Notes under the pieces: model-generated
The model's database searches: none
Seen by the model: only the letters and a program-made list of their open reading frames with translations
What the model was told of the DNA's origin: nothing
Translations under genes and position numbers: made by a program
Shown here: positions 22,153-30,387 of the stretch, piece after piece
Position numbering within the stretch: the stretch's first letter is position 1
How the letters are laid out: each line of letters opens with the position of its first letter
Source: an uncultured Succinivibrio sp.
GTDB taxonomy: Bacteria; Pseudomonadota; Gammaproteobacteria; Enterobacterales; Succinivibrionaceae
Length of the DNA: 64,000 nucleotides
Assembly (NCBI GenBank): GCA_900770725.1
Contig: CAAGLL010000090.1
Span: 1 to 64,000 of the forward strand
Direction: 5' to 3'

Positions 22153-22932
22153 ATGGACGATCGCACGAACGTGAAGCATGGCATGGCGGAGGATGACGCC
22201 GCGATGCCGCTGATGTCGCATGTGCGCGAGCTGAGGCGCCGCCTCATGTACATCTTTTTGGGAATAGCGGTGGCCACGGCGGCGCTGATGCCGGTGATGC
22301 GGCCGCTGTTCGATCTGGCCTCAAAGCCCCTGATGGACGCGCTGCCTGCGGGTGCGCAGCTCCTCTCGGTGGGCGTGGTAGCCCCGGTGCTCGCCCCGCT
22401 CAAGGTCGTGCTCTTCGCGGCGTTCTTCGCGTCGCTGCCGTTCACGGCCTACCAGATCTGGGCCTTCGTCTCCCCGGGCCTCTTCAGGAGCGAGAAGAAG
22501 GCAGTGCTGCCGCTGGTGCTCTCAACCCTCGTGATGTTCGCCTGCGGCGTGGCCTACTGCTACTTCGTGGTCTTCGGCTTCCTCTTCAAGTTCATCGCCG
22601 GATTCTCGCCTGAGTCGATAAGCTTCGCCCCGGACATCGACTCGTACATCAGCTTCGTGCTCCACCTCTTCCTGGCCTTCGGTCTGACCTTCGAGGTGCC
22701 CATTGCCGTGGTGCTGCTCGCATCCTCCGGCATCGCCTCGGTGAAGGGCCTCAAGCGCTTCCGCCGCTACCTCATCGTGCTGGCCTTCGGCGCCGCCGCG
22801 GTCATAACCCCGCCGGACGTCGCCTCCCAGCTCCTGCTGGCGATGCCGATCATCGCGCTCTATGAGCTTGGATTGGTGCTCGCGCCGCTTTTTGCAAGAA
22901 AGCCCCGCGCGCAGGCCGCAAGCGCCGCCTGA
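22153..22932 (+). CDS. tatC: Sec-independent translocase subunit TatC (259 aa)
   Basis: TatC recognises the twin-arginine signal peptide. It has six hydrophobic segments, an N-terminal cytoplasmic part (MPLMSHVRELRRRLMY) with the conserved His-x-x-Glu-Leu-Arg-x-Arg pattern, the FVSPGLFRSEKK loop and the TPPDVASQLLLAMP motif. AGGAGGAGG lies before the ATG. Within the window, the binding protein at 13995 is an obvious substrate candidate. Confidence 0.97.
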   Translation: MDDRTNVKHGMAEDDAAMPLMSHVRELRRRLMYIFLGIAVATAALMPVMRPLFDLASKPLMDALPAGAQLLSVGVVAPVLAPLKVVLFAAFFASLPFTAYQIWAFVSPGLFRSEKKAVLPLVLSTLVMFACGVAYCYFVVFGFLFKFIAGFSPESISFAPDIDSYISFVLHLFLAFGLTFEVPIAVVLLASSGIASVKGLKRFRRYLIVLAFGAAAVITPPDVASQLLLAMPIIALYELGLVLAPLFARKPRAQAASAA

Positions 22933-22950
22933 GTTTTTCCCTGACCGTCA

Positions 22951-23048
22951 AGCGCCGGGACGCACAACGCCCCGGCGCTTTCTTCTGCGCATAAGGCAGG
23001 GACAAAGCGGGGAGCCCTCTGGGCTCCCCGCCTGCCCCGCAAGGGGCA
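22951..23048. terminator. Three consecutive hairpins between convergent tatC and lpoA
   Basis: Stem 1: AGCGCCGGG/CCCGGCGCT (22951-22979) then TTCTTCT, the probable tatC terminator. Stem 2: a perfect 11-bp repeat (23007-23017 with 23021-23031). Stem 3: TGCCCC-GCAA-GGGGCA (23033-23048). The last two may terminate lpoA from the other side although neither has a U-tract. Confidence 0.65.
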
Positions 23049-23059
23049 TTCACGCAAGA

Positions 23060-24856
23060 TCAGTCATGCAGCTTTCCAAGCTCCACCCACATCGGGGCGG
23101 TCTCGACCAGGCCGTCCTGGCCTAGGCTGATGTCGCCGGTCAGGCCGTGCAGCACATCCTTGTTGTCCTTGGCAAGCTGAGGCATCAAAAGCGCCAGCGA
23201 CACCGCGTCGTAGCCTGCGCAGAAGACGCGCTGGGCCTGGGCGTTGGCCTTGGGGATGTTCTTCATGAAGGTCTGCTTGAGCGCGCTGTCAGAGAGCAGC
23301 CAGGGCATGTCGCCCAGCATGGTGCCCTTGAGCGAGAGCTGCTGGCCCGAGTTGTTGAAGCCCTCGAAGCTGCCGTCGGTGAGGTAGACCTTAAGGTTCG
23401 AGGGCAGGCCCGCGCGGATGTTCACCGCATCGGCGGCCGAGCCTGCGACATAGGCGGCCTGGGCGCCGTCGAGGTTGCAGCCCTTCACGGACTGCGCGGC
23501 GTTGGAGGCGTCTGTGATCGAGCACTGCGTGGCGGTGCCGCGATCCTGGAAGTTCTTGATGAAGCCGTTGGCGGCGCGTGCCTGCGCGCGGCCCTGGGTG
23601 TAGATCACCACGGCCTTCTTCACGCCGTCCTGCGCGGCCTTGGCAGCCGCGAGGGCGCCCTCGTAGTCAGGCCCCAGGTCGAAGTGCCACTGGTTGTTCA
23701 CCCTCGCGCCCTCGGGGGTGTTGAGGACTATGGAGGGGATGTCGAGGCCCTGGGCGTTGAACTCGGCCACATCGGGCTTGAGCAGCGGGCCGATGACCAG
23801 CGCGGTGCCGTTGCTCTTGATCTCGGAGGCAATCGAGGCAACGCTGTGCGCGGCGGTGTCGTAGAAGGTGACCCTGAGGTCGGAATGGCGCTGCTGGAGC
23901 GCGGCCATCACGCCGAGCTTGGCCGGCATGCCCACGGCTTGGGCGAACCTGCCGGAGAGCGGCAGCAGCACGGCGACGCGGGCGTCGGGGGCGATCTTGA
24001 AGACGCCGCTGACGTTGGCGGGCACCGCCTCGCCGTTGTCCTCGCCAGAAGGCTCGGCCTCGGCGGTGTCAGAGGATGCGGCAGCATCCTGCGCGGCCAG
24101 GCCGTCGGCGCTGATGAGGGCGGTCAGCGGATGGTCTGGGTACTTCTGGGCAAAGTTCGAGAAGAGCTGGGCCTTGGCCTGCTCGGAGCTCGAGCTGTCG
24201 ATGGCGGCGTACTCGTAGAACGCTGCATCGTCGCCGCCAGCCGAGGCGCCGGAGGCTATCCTGGCGGAACCCTCGGAGTCGAGCAGAGCGACGATGCGGC
24301 GCAGCACGGTCAGGCGGTCCTCGCCCTGCACGAGTGGCAGCAGCTGCTTGCCGCTTGAGAAGGCCTGATCGGCGTAGGCGGCCTTCTTGGTCTTGGCGAA
24401 GGCCTTCTCGTTGACCGAGAAGTCGAGCAGGTAGTAGTACCTGGCAGCGCTCTCGGGCAGGGCGGCCGAGCCGACCTTGGCGAGGGCGGCTGCGGCGCCT
24501 TCATCGTTGCCGGTGCGCGCGAGCAGCAACGCGCTGATGATCGAGGCCTCGTCCTTTTCCATCTGGTTCTGGGCCTCGGACTCCATGGAGGCTATGGCCT
24601 GCCTGGCGCCGTCGGCGTTGCCCGCGGCGATCTGGGAGCGGGCCAGGAGGATCAGGGCGTTGAAGCGGCTGTCGTCGGTGGCGGCGTCGGCCATGGCGCT
24701 GTATTCATCGGCCGAGCGGTCGAGCTGGCCGAAGGCCTGCGAGACCGAAGCCTGGGACTGGTTTTCCGTGTTGCCGCACCCGGCCAGGGCCAGGGCGCAC
24801 ACGGTCATTGCCGCGCAGAGGGCTGCGCTGAGCTTGGATTTTTTGGCTTTCAACAT
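23060..24856 (-). CDS. lpoA: Outer-membrane lipoprotein LpoA, activator of PBP1A (598 aa)
   Basis: LpoA spans the periplasm from the outer membrane and activates the peptidoglycan synthase PBP1A. A lipoprotein signal (ALCAAMTVCALALAGC, lipobox LAGC with Cys28 or close) leads into an Ala-rich TPR-like N-terminal half and a C-terminal type-I periplasmic-binding-like domain (from about 290, DARVAVLLPLSGRFAQAVGMP). It is slightly shorter than E. coli LpoA (678 aa). I chose the ATG at 24856 since it gives the lipoprotein signal; the frame extends 25 codons further. Divergence from rsmI is the conserved arrangement. Confidence 0.9.
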   Translation of the reverse strand: MLKAKKSKLSAALCAAMTVCALALAGCGNTENQSQASVSQAFGQLDRSADEYSAMADAATDDSRFNALILLARSQIAAGNADGARQAIASMESEAQNQMEKDEASIISALLLARTGNDEGAAAALAKVGSAALPESAARYYYLLDFSVNEKAFAKTKKAAYADQAFSSGKQLLPLVQGEDRLTVLRRIVALLDSEGSARIASGASAGGDDAAFYEYAAIDSSSSEQAKAQLFSNFAQKYPDHPLTALISADGLAAQDAAASSDTAEAEPSGEDNGEAVPANVSGVFKIAPDARVAVLLPLSGRFAQAVGMPAKLGVMAALQQRHSDLRVTFYDTAAHSVASIASEIKSNGTALVIGPLLKPDVAEFNAQGLDIPSIVLNTPEGARVNNQWHFDLGPDYEGALAAAKAAQDGVKKAVVIYTQGRAQARAANGFIKNFQDRGTATQCSITDASNAAQSVKGCNLDGAQAAYVAGSAADAVNIRAGLPSNLKVYLTDGSFEGFNNSGQQLSLKGTMLGDMPWLLSDSALKQTFMKNIPKANAQAQRVFCAGYDAVSLALLMPQLAKDNKDVLHGLTGDISLGQDGLVETAPMWVELGKLHD

Positions 24857-24921
24857 ATCCGTCCGAAAACTTGCGCCCGGAAGCTTCAGCGCCGGGCCTG
24901 AACATGGATTGACGTGGGCAT

Positions 24922-24930
24922 ATTTTAGCA
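24922..24930 (-). promoter_or_regulatory. Extended -10 promoter of lpoA
   Basis: On the minus strand TGCTAAAAT fits the extended -10 consensus TGnTATAAT with one change. It lies about 65 bp before the lpoA start; no -35 is needed for this class. On the plus strand TTGACG (24909-24914), a 16-bp spacer and TCAGAT could serve rsmI. Confidence 0.5.
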
Positions 24931-25034
24931 TCAGATGGGGGCGCTCCCCCGCAGCGCTGATATCATTCCCAACCGTGCCGGGGCGCCACTTCGGGCGCCC
25001 GCGGCCACGCTCTTCAACAGAGGACAGGCCAGCA

Positions 25035-25901
25035 ATGCTCGAAAGCGCCCTTTACATAGTGCCAACGCCCATAGGCAACCTCGAGGACATCACGATGCGC
25101 GCCGTGCGCGTGCTCAAGGAGGCGACGCTCATCGCCGCCGAGGACACCCGCCATTCAAAGGCGATGCTCGACCGCCTGGGGATCGCCCCTGCGCGCATGA
25201 TCAGCTGCTATGACCAGACCGAGGAGGCGCGCGCGGAGTCGATCATCGCCGAGGTGCAGCGCGGCGGCAGCGTCGCCTTGATCTCGGACGCCGGCTCGCC
25301 GCTCATCAACGACCCCGGCTACCGCGTGGTGACCGCATGCGCCAAGGCAGGCGTCAAGGTCGTCCCGCTCCCGGGGCCGTGCGCCGCCATAACCGCGCTC
25401 GAGTGCGCGGGGCTGCCGACCGACGCCTTCCGCTTCAACGGCTTCTTCCCGGTCAAGGACAAGGAGCTGCGCGACCGCGTTGGCCTTCTCGCCTCCTCGG
25501 ACTGCACCGAGGTCTTCTACGAGTCCCCGCGCCGCATCCTCAAGACCTCCGAGGCCATGGCGGAGCTCATCCCCGATCACCCCGTGGCGGTATGCCGCGA
25601 GCTCACCAAGGCCTTCGAGTCGGTCTACAGGATGAGCGCGCGCGACCTCCCTGCCTTCCTCAAGGCTGATCCCGACCGCCAGCGCGGTGAGTTCGTGGTG
25701 GTGGTGGGCAAGGCAGAGGAGCAGGGTGACTTGGGCCTTGAGAAGGCGCGCGCGGCGGTGGCCGCGCTGATGCAAGGGGCCACGGCCAAGACCGTCTCCA
25801 CGGTTGTCTCCGAGCTCACCGGGGCGCGCAGGCGCGATCTCTACGAGTACGCCTCAACGCTCAAGGGAGCCAAGGAAGGGGATGGACGGCAGGGCTCATA
25901 G
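25035..25901 (+). CDS. rsmI: 16S rRNA 2'-O-methyltransferase RsmI (288 aa)
   Basis: RsmI methylates the ribose of C1402 in 16S rRNA near the P site. It has the tetrapyrrole-methylase fold with LYIVPTPIGNLEDIT at the start, the ISDAGSPLINDPG motif, PLPGPCAAITAL and the FYESPRRI segment. I chose the ATG at 25035 by homology to the usual start; the open frame runs 186 codons upstream into lpoA antisense and is not meaningful. It is divergent from lpoA as in E. coli. Confidence 0.96.
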   Translation: MLESALYIVPTPIGNLEDITMRAVRVLKEATLIAAEDTRHSKAMLDRLGIAPARMISCYDQTEEARAESIIAEVQRGGSVALISDAGSPLINDPGYRVVTACAKAGVKVVPLPGPCAAITALECAGLPTDAFRFNGFFPVKDKELRDRVGLLASSDCTEVFYESPRRILKTSEAMAELIPDHPVAVCRELTKAFESVYRMSARDLPAFLKADPDRQRGEFVVVVGKAEEQGDLGLEKARAAVAALMQGATAKTVSTVVSELTGARRRDLYEYASTLKGAKEGDGRQGS

Positions 25902-25951
25902 GGGGATCCCTTAAAAAAGCGCGGCGGTGCTTAAAACCACGCGTGCGCCTG

Positions 25952-25957
25952 TATAAT
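25952..25957 (+). promoter_or_regulatory. -10 element of rnpB
   Basis: An exact TATAAT lies 6-7 bp before the predicted 5' end of RNase P RNA. The -35 position (GCTTAA) is poor. Confidence 0.65.
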
Positions 25958-25963
25958 GGGCGC

Positions 25964-26333
25964 GAGCCGGTCGGGCAGCCGCTGCCGCGGACGCGTGCCT
26001 TCGGGCATACGGTCGACGGGGGAGGAAAGTCCGAGCTCCATAGGACAGGGTGCCAGGTAACGCCTGGGGGGCGCAAGCCCACGAACAGTGCCACAGAAAA
26101 CAAACCGCCTGCTTGCAGGCAAGGGTGAAAAGGTGCGGCAAGAGCGCACCGCCCATCCAGCAATGGCATGGGGCAGGGAAAACTCCGCCCGGAGCAAGAT
26201 CAAATAGGCCTCATATGGCGTGGTCCGCGCCTGGGGCGGGTTGATTGCTTGAGCCCTGGAGCGATCCAGGGCCTAGAGGAATGGCTGCCGCTGCTTGCAG
26301 CACAGAACTCGGCTTACAGACTGGCTCAATCCA
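25964..26333 (+). ncRNA. rnpB: RNase P RNA component (bacterial type A)
   Basis: RNase P RNA is the catalytic subunit that matures tRNA 5' ends. The conserved core is clear: GGAGGAAAGTCCGAGCTCCA with the following CAGGGTGCCAGGTAACGCC, the ACAGTGCCACAGAAAACAAACCG segment, AAGGGTGAAAAGGTGCGGCAAGAGCGCACC, GAGCAAGATCAAATAGG and CAGAACTCGGCTTAC. Helix P1 is formed by GAGCCGGTC (25964-25972) and GACTGGCTC (26319-26327). The exact 3' end, near 26333, is estimated by comparison with E. coli. Confidence 0.97.
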
Positions 26334-26672
26334 TTCTAAGAAGGAAAAGGTCGCGGCGCCGCCCGCGTTCCCGAACCCCGATTCAAAGCTTCAGAACCAT
26401 TAGGACCCGGAGGCGCGCAGGCGCCACGGATCCGCATTTTCCATGCAAGCGCAATGCAATTCCGTGATCGCATTAACGATTTTGCACACGCTTGCGCGCA
26501 AACCTTTCTCATCCAAGCTTAAAGCCCATTGCAAAAGATGATCCCAATCGTCCATTTGCAAAAAATCCCGCACTCCTGGGCAAAATTCCGCAAGCGCTTG
26601 CAAGGCATCAGCCTCTTGGCGCGACAGCGCGCCGCACCACCTTTCCGCAAGCTCCTGGGCTTTCGCGCGTTA
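26334..26672. other. Intergenic region with a possible degraded minus-strand gene
   Basis: Less GC-rich than its neighbours. On the minus strand a 90-codon open frame (26669 to a stop at 26400) has protein-like composition (for example LLQWALSLDEKGLRASVCKI) but no ATG/ribosome-binding-site pair; the only early starts are TTG or internal ATG codons. Codon usage is unlike the flanking genes. It may be a remnant or chance. No terminator with a U-tract was found for rnpB. Confidence 0.3.
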
Positions 26673-26701
26673 TTGCATAAGAAAGGGCGTTTTTGTACAC
26701 T
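26673..26701 (+). promoter_or_regulatory. Promoter of the dcw cluster (Pmra)
   Basis: TTGCAT (26673-26678), a 17-bp spacer and TACACT (26696-26701) precede mraZ by about 50 bp. The predicted start near 26708 puts the MraZ box directly downstream. Confidence 0.55.
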
Positions 26702-26713
26702 CACGGGCATAAA

Positions 26714-26737
26714 GTGGAAGATTGTGGCGGAATGTGC
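26714..26737. promoter_or_regulatory. MraZ box (three GTG repeats, 10-bp period)
   Basis: GTGGA, GTGGC and GTGCA begin at 26714, 26724 and 26734, exactly one helical turn apart, 14-37 bp before the mraZ ATG. MraZ of E. coli represses its own operon by binding such tandem GTGG-type repeats on one face of the DNA. The third repeat is degenerate. Confidence 0.75.
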
Positions 26738-26750
26738 AAGGCAGGTTGAG

Positions 26751-27233
26751 ATGGCCGAAGCGCCCCTCTTGAGCGGCACCAGCGAGGTGGCCCTTGATGA
26801 CAAGGGCCGCTTTGCCATGCCCGTGAGGTTCCGCAAGATCCTGCAGCGCGAAGGCGACGGCGAGCTGGTGTTCACCCGCTCGCTCACCGATCCCTGCCTC
26901 TGGATCTACCCGATGAGCTCATGGGACGGCGCAGTCCATGACTTGGGCGCGCTGCCCTCGCTCACCGATCCGCTCTGCCGCATCGTTCAGCGCGTGGTGC
27001 TGGGCAGCGCCGTCGCGGTCAAGCCCGACTCGCAGGGCCGCTACCTGCTGCCCCCCGAGCTGCGCGCCAAGGGCGCGGTCGGGCGCAAGGCCATGCTCAT
27101 AGGCTTCAACAACAAGTTCGAGCTGTGGGGCAGCGATGCCTTCGAGGAGCAGCAGCGCCGCGACGAGGAGGAGCTCAGGAAGGCGATGGAGAGCTTCTCC
27201 TCCCACGAAGGCCTGGGAAGCCTGAGGCTCTGA
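26751..27233 (+). CDS. mraZ: Transcriptional regulator MraZ (160 aa)
   Basis: MraZ is the autorepressor at the head of the dcw cluster, made of two SpoVT/AbrB-like DNA-binding halves. The motifs VALDDKGRFAMPVRFR (about 13-28) and KPDSQGRYLLPPELR (about 90-104) mark both halves. The ATG at 26751 is chosen by family alignment; the frame is open further upstream through the promoter. The stop overlaps the rsmH start by one base. Confidence 0.95.
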   Translation: MAEAPLLSGTSEVALDDKGRFAMPVRFRKILQREGDGELVFTRSLTDPCLWIYPMSSWDGAVHDLGALPSLTDPLCRIVQRVVLGSAVAVKPDSQGRYLLPPELRAKGAVGRKAMLIGFNNKFELWGSDAFEEQQRRDEEELRKAMESFSSHEGLGSLRL

Positions 27234-28171
27234 TGGCGTTCACGCACATCCCGGTGCTCTTCAACGAGGCCATGGAAGCCCTTGCGATCAAGCAGGACGG
27301 CACCTACCTCGACGCGACCTTCGGGCGCGGCGGCCACTCGCGCGGGATCCTCGCACGCCTGGGGCCCCAGGGAAGGCTCTATGCCATCGACCGCGACCTC
27401 GAGGCCGTGGCCGCCGCAAGGGAGATAGACGATCCGCGCTTTGCCATCGCGCACGCCGAGTTTGCAGACCTCACGAAGGTCTGCGAGGACTTCGGCATCG
27501 TCGGGCACCTTGACGGGATCCTCATGGACATCGGGGTCTCCTCGCCGCAGATAGACGACGCCTCAAGGGGCTTCTCGTTCGAGCGCGACGGCCCGCTGGA
27601 CATGAGGATGGACCAGGAAGGCGGCAGGACCGCCGCGGACATCGTCAATACGGCAAGTTACGAGGAATTGAAGCGGATCTTCCGCGACTACGGCGAGGAG
27701 CGCATGAGCGCGAAGATCGCCGCCGCGATCGTGCATGACCGGCAGAAGGCGCCGTTTGAGACGACGCTTGAGCTCGCCTCCCTCATCGCGAGGGTGGTGC
27801 CGGGGCCTGGCAACGGGCGGAACAAGGCCACCCGCTGCTTCCAGGCCCTGAGGATCGCGGTCAACGGGGAGCTCGACGAGCTCTCGTCGGCGCTTGAGCA
27901 GAGCGCCGGGGTCCTCGCAAGCGGGGGAAGGCTGTGCGTGATCAGCTTCCACTCGCTCGAGGATCGCATCGTCAAGAATTTTATAAGAAAGTCGTCACGC
28001 GGCGCCGAGTTCCCCAAGGGGCTCCCGGTGACTGCGGAGGCGGCGGAAAAAATGCGCCTTGCTACAGCAACCATGGAGCCGGTGGGCGGGCCCGTTAAAG
28101 CCTCTTTGGAGGAATGCGCGGCCAACGTCCGATCCAGAAGCGCCACCCTGAGGGTGGCCAGGCGGCTTTGA
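27233..28171 (+). CDS. rsmH: 16S rRNA m4C1402 methyltransferase RsmH (312 aa)
   Basis: RsmH methylates N4 of C1402 in 16S rRNA, the same nucleotide that RsmI (25035) modifies on the ribose. It has HIPVLFNEAMEAL, the SAM-binding DATFGRGGHSRGIL (about 25-38), DGILMDIGVSSPQID and the GRLCVISFHSLEDRIVKNF end. TGATG overlap couples it to mraZ. Confidence 0.98.
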   Translation: MAFTHIPVLFNEAMEALAIKQDGTYLDATFGRGGHSRGILARLGPQGRLYAIDRDLEAVAAAREIDDPRFAIAHAEFADLTKVCEDFGIVGHLDGILMDIGVSSPQIDDASRGFSFERDGPLDMRMDQEGGRTAADIVNTASYEELKRIFRDYGEERMSAKIAAAIVHDRQKAPFETTLELASLIARVVPGPGNGRNKATRCFQALRIAVNGELDELSSALEQSAGVLASGGRLCVISFHSLEDRIVKNFIRKSSRGAEFPKGLPVTAEAAEKMRLATATMEPVGGPVKASLEECAANVRSRSATLRVARRL

Positions 28172-28182
28172 GAGAATAAAAA

Positions 28183-28680
28183 ATGCAAAGTGCAGCTGCC
28201 AGGGAGATCGTCTTCGACGATGAAGACGGCGTTCAGGCAGGATCATCCGAAGAGCGCGGCGAGAGCGCCCATGAGGAAGGCGCGAAGGCGCGCAAGGTAG
28301 TCGAGATCGGCGCGGGAGCCGACAGCACCGCCCCGATAACCGGGCTTGAGCAGGGCGCTCCGGTGGCCGTGAGGCACCCGGCGCTCGTGCCGTGCATCTT
28401 AAGGGACATGGCCAGGAACTCCCTGGTTTGGATCCTCGCGGTTGCCGCCTGCGTGCTGGCGGTGGGCAAGGCCTACCAGGTCCAGATCACGCGGTCGCTG
28501 ACCGCCGAGCTCAACGCGGTGAGCGAGCGCAACGACGCCCTGAACAACGACTGGCTCGAGCTTTTGGCGCGCAAGCAGCAGCTCGAGCGCCAGGGCTTGG
28601 TGCGCCAGGCGGCCACGGAGAGGCTGGGCATGGTCCAGCCCAAGACCGAGGCCGAGGTCGTGGTCACCCTCGGCCGCTAG
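28183..28680 (+). CDS. ftsL: Cell division protein FtsL with long N-terminal extension (165 aa)
   Basis: FtsL is a bitopic divisome protein that works with FtsB and FtsQ to activate FtsWI. The membrane helix is at about 80-100 (SLVWILAVAACVLAVGKAYQV), followed by a periplasmic coiled coil (about 101-150, LNAVSERNDALNNDWLELLA) and the ATERLGM motif of FtsL. The cytoplasmic N-terminus is about 78 residues, roughly twice that of E. coli, acidic and low in complexity. Position between rsmH and ftsI confirms identity. The ribosome binding site is weak (GAGAATAA), so low expression is likely. Confidence 0.9.
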   Translation: MQSAAAREIVFDDEDGVQAGSSEERGESAHEEGAKARKVVEIGAGADSTAPITGLEQGAPVAVRHPALVPCILRDMARNSLVWILAVAACVLAVGKAYQVQITRSLTAELNAVSERNDALNNDWLELLARKQQLERQGLVRQAATERLGMVQPKTEAEVVVTLGR

Positions 28681-28683
28681 CAA

Positions 28684-30387
28684 ATGATCCCCGACATCAG
28701 CTCAACCACCAAGATCTTCCGGGCAGGCGGGTTCCGCATGTTCGTAGTCTGGCTCGTGGTCGCAGCCTGCCTCTCGTTCCTAGTCGGCAGGCTCTTGTGG
28801 ATCCAGGTGCTCCATCCTGAAAAGCTCATCGCCGAGGGCAACGCCCGCGTCGTGCGCAGCTACCACTACGAGCCCCCGCGCGGGCTCATCACCGACCGCT
28901 CCGGCAAGATCCTCGCGATCTCGGTGCCGGTGAAGACCGTCGACGCCGATCCGAAGTTCCTCCATGAAAACGGCACCTACGGCAACCAGAAGGCGATGGC
29001 GCGCATCGCGCAGATCCTGGAGCTCGACCCCAAGGTCCTCTACGACAAGGTCAAGGATCCGACCCGCCGCTTCGTCCACCTCAAGCACTACCTCGAGGAG
29101 GAGAAGGCCAAGGAGCTCTCCAAGTTAGGCGGCGACGGGATCATCCTCAATGACAGCTACCGCCGCTTCTACCCCACGGGCGCCGAGAGCGCCCCGCTGG
29201 TGGGGATCCTCAACGGCGAGGGCAACGGCGTCTACGGCATCGAGCAGAGCTTCAACCGCTACCTGACCTCGAGCGCCTCGGCGCGCGTGGCCAACAAGGA
29301 CCGCTTCGACCGCATCATCGAGAACCTCAAGGTGGTCAAGGCCGGCACGGCCGGCGGCAACCTGATGCTGAGCATCGACAGCAGGCTGCAGAGCTACGCC
29401 TACGAGCGCCTCTCGGAGGCTGTGGAGGAGAACGACGCCGACAGCGGCACCGCGGTGCTCATGAGCGTGAGGACCGGCGAGGTGCTGGCCATGGTCTCCT
29501 GCCCCTCGTTCGATCCCAATGTCAGATCGTCGTTTGACAGCGCCAACGCCCAGGACCGCGCGGTGACCGACATCTTCGAGCCGGGGTCGACCATCAAGCC
29601 GGTGGTCGCGCTCGCGGCGCTCGAAGGGCACGCCACGGACTGGAACCACGTCTACGACACCCGTCCCTTCAAGGTCGACGGCAAGGTGGTGCGCGACAGC
29701 CACATGATGGACTCCGGCACGCTCCTTGACATCATCAAGTACTCCTCGAACACCGGCATGGCCCACATCTCGATGGCCCTGGGCCCGAAGAAGTCAGTCG
29801 AGGTCCTAAAGCGCTTCGGGTTCGGCAGCCGCACCGAGTCGGGAATATTGGGCGAGAACGCCGGCACGCTGGGCGAGGGGCGCAAGTTCTGGGCCGACAT
29901 CGACGTCGCGACCTTGGGATTTGGCTACGGCATCAGCGTGACGAACCTGCAGCTGGCATCGTGCTACGCGACGCTTGCCAACCTGGGCGCGCGCATGCCC
30001 GTCTCCATCCTGAGGCTCTCAAAGCCGCCCAAGGCCGTGCAGGTTGCCGATCGCAGGCAGGTTGCCTACATGCAGCAGGCCCTTGAGACCGTGGTCGCGG
30101 AGGGCACCGGCGGCAAGGCCGCCATCAGCCGCTACCGCGTCGGCGGCAAGACCGGCACCGCGAAGATCGCGGTGGCAGGCGGCTACGGCAACAGCTACAT
30201 CGGAACGTTCGCGGGATTCGCCCCGCTATCGGCGCCGCGCTTTGCGCTGGTGGTCGTGATGAAGAACCCCAAGGCCGGCAAGTTCTACGGCGGCCTGGTC
30301 TCCGGCCCGGTGTTCCGCGATGTCATGTCGCGCGCACTGCAACTGTATAATGTACCCCCCGACAGGAAACTGGACGAAAAGAATTAA
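28684..30387 (+). CDS. ftsI: Peptidoglycan D,D-transpeptidase FtsI (PBP3, 567 aa)
   Basis: FtsI cross-links septal peptidoglycan. A short cytoplasmic part and one membrane helix (about 19-41) precede the pedestal domain (RGLITDRSGKILAIS near 66-80) and the transpeptidase domain with Ser302-x-x-Lys305 (STIK), Ser354-Ser-Asn356 and Lys489-Thr-Gly491. It starts 3 bp after ftsL, and its TAA touches the ATG of murE. Confidence 0.98.
   Translation: MIPDISSTTKIFRAGGFRMFVVWLVVAACLSFLVGRLLWIQVLHPEKLIAEGNARVVRSYHYEPPRGLITDRSGKILAISVPVKTVDADPKFLHENGTYGNQKAMARIAQILELDPKVLYDKVKDPTRRFVHLKHYLEEEKAKELSKLGGDGIILNDSYRRFYPTGAESAPLVGILNGEGNGVYGIEQSFNRYLTSSASARVANKDRFDRIIENLKVVKAGTAGGNLMLSIDSRLQSYAYERLSEAVEENDADSGTAVLMSVRTGEVLAMVSCPSFDPNVRSSFDSANAQDRAVTDIFEPGSTIKPVVALAALEGHATDWNHVYDTRPFKVDGKVVRDSHMMDSGTLLDIIKYSSNTGMAHISMALGPKKSVEVLKRFGFGSRTESGILGENAGTLGEGRKFWADIDVATLGFGYGISVTNLQLASCYATLANLGARMPVSILRLSKPPKAVQVADRRQVAYMQQALETVVAEGTGGKAAISRYRVGGKTGTAKIAVAGGYGNSYIGTFAGFAPLSAPRFALVVVMKNPKAGKFYGGLVSGPVFRDVMSRALQLYNVPPDRKLDEKN

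Noticed and set aside
26529..26750. Longer N-terminus of MraZ
   Set aside because: It would run through the promoter and the MraZ box; MraZ proteins begin close to the first AbrB-like motif.
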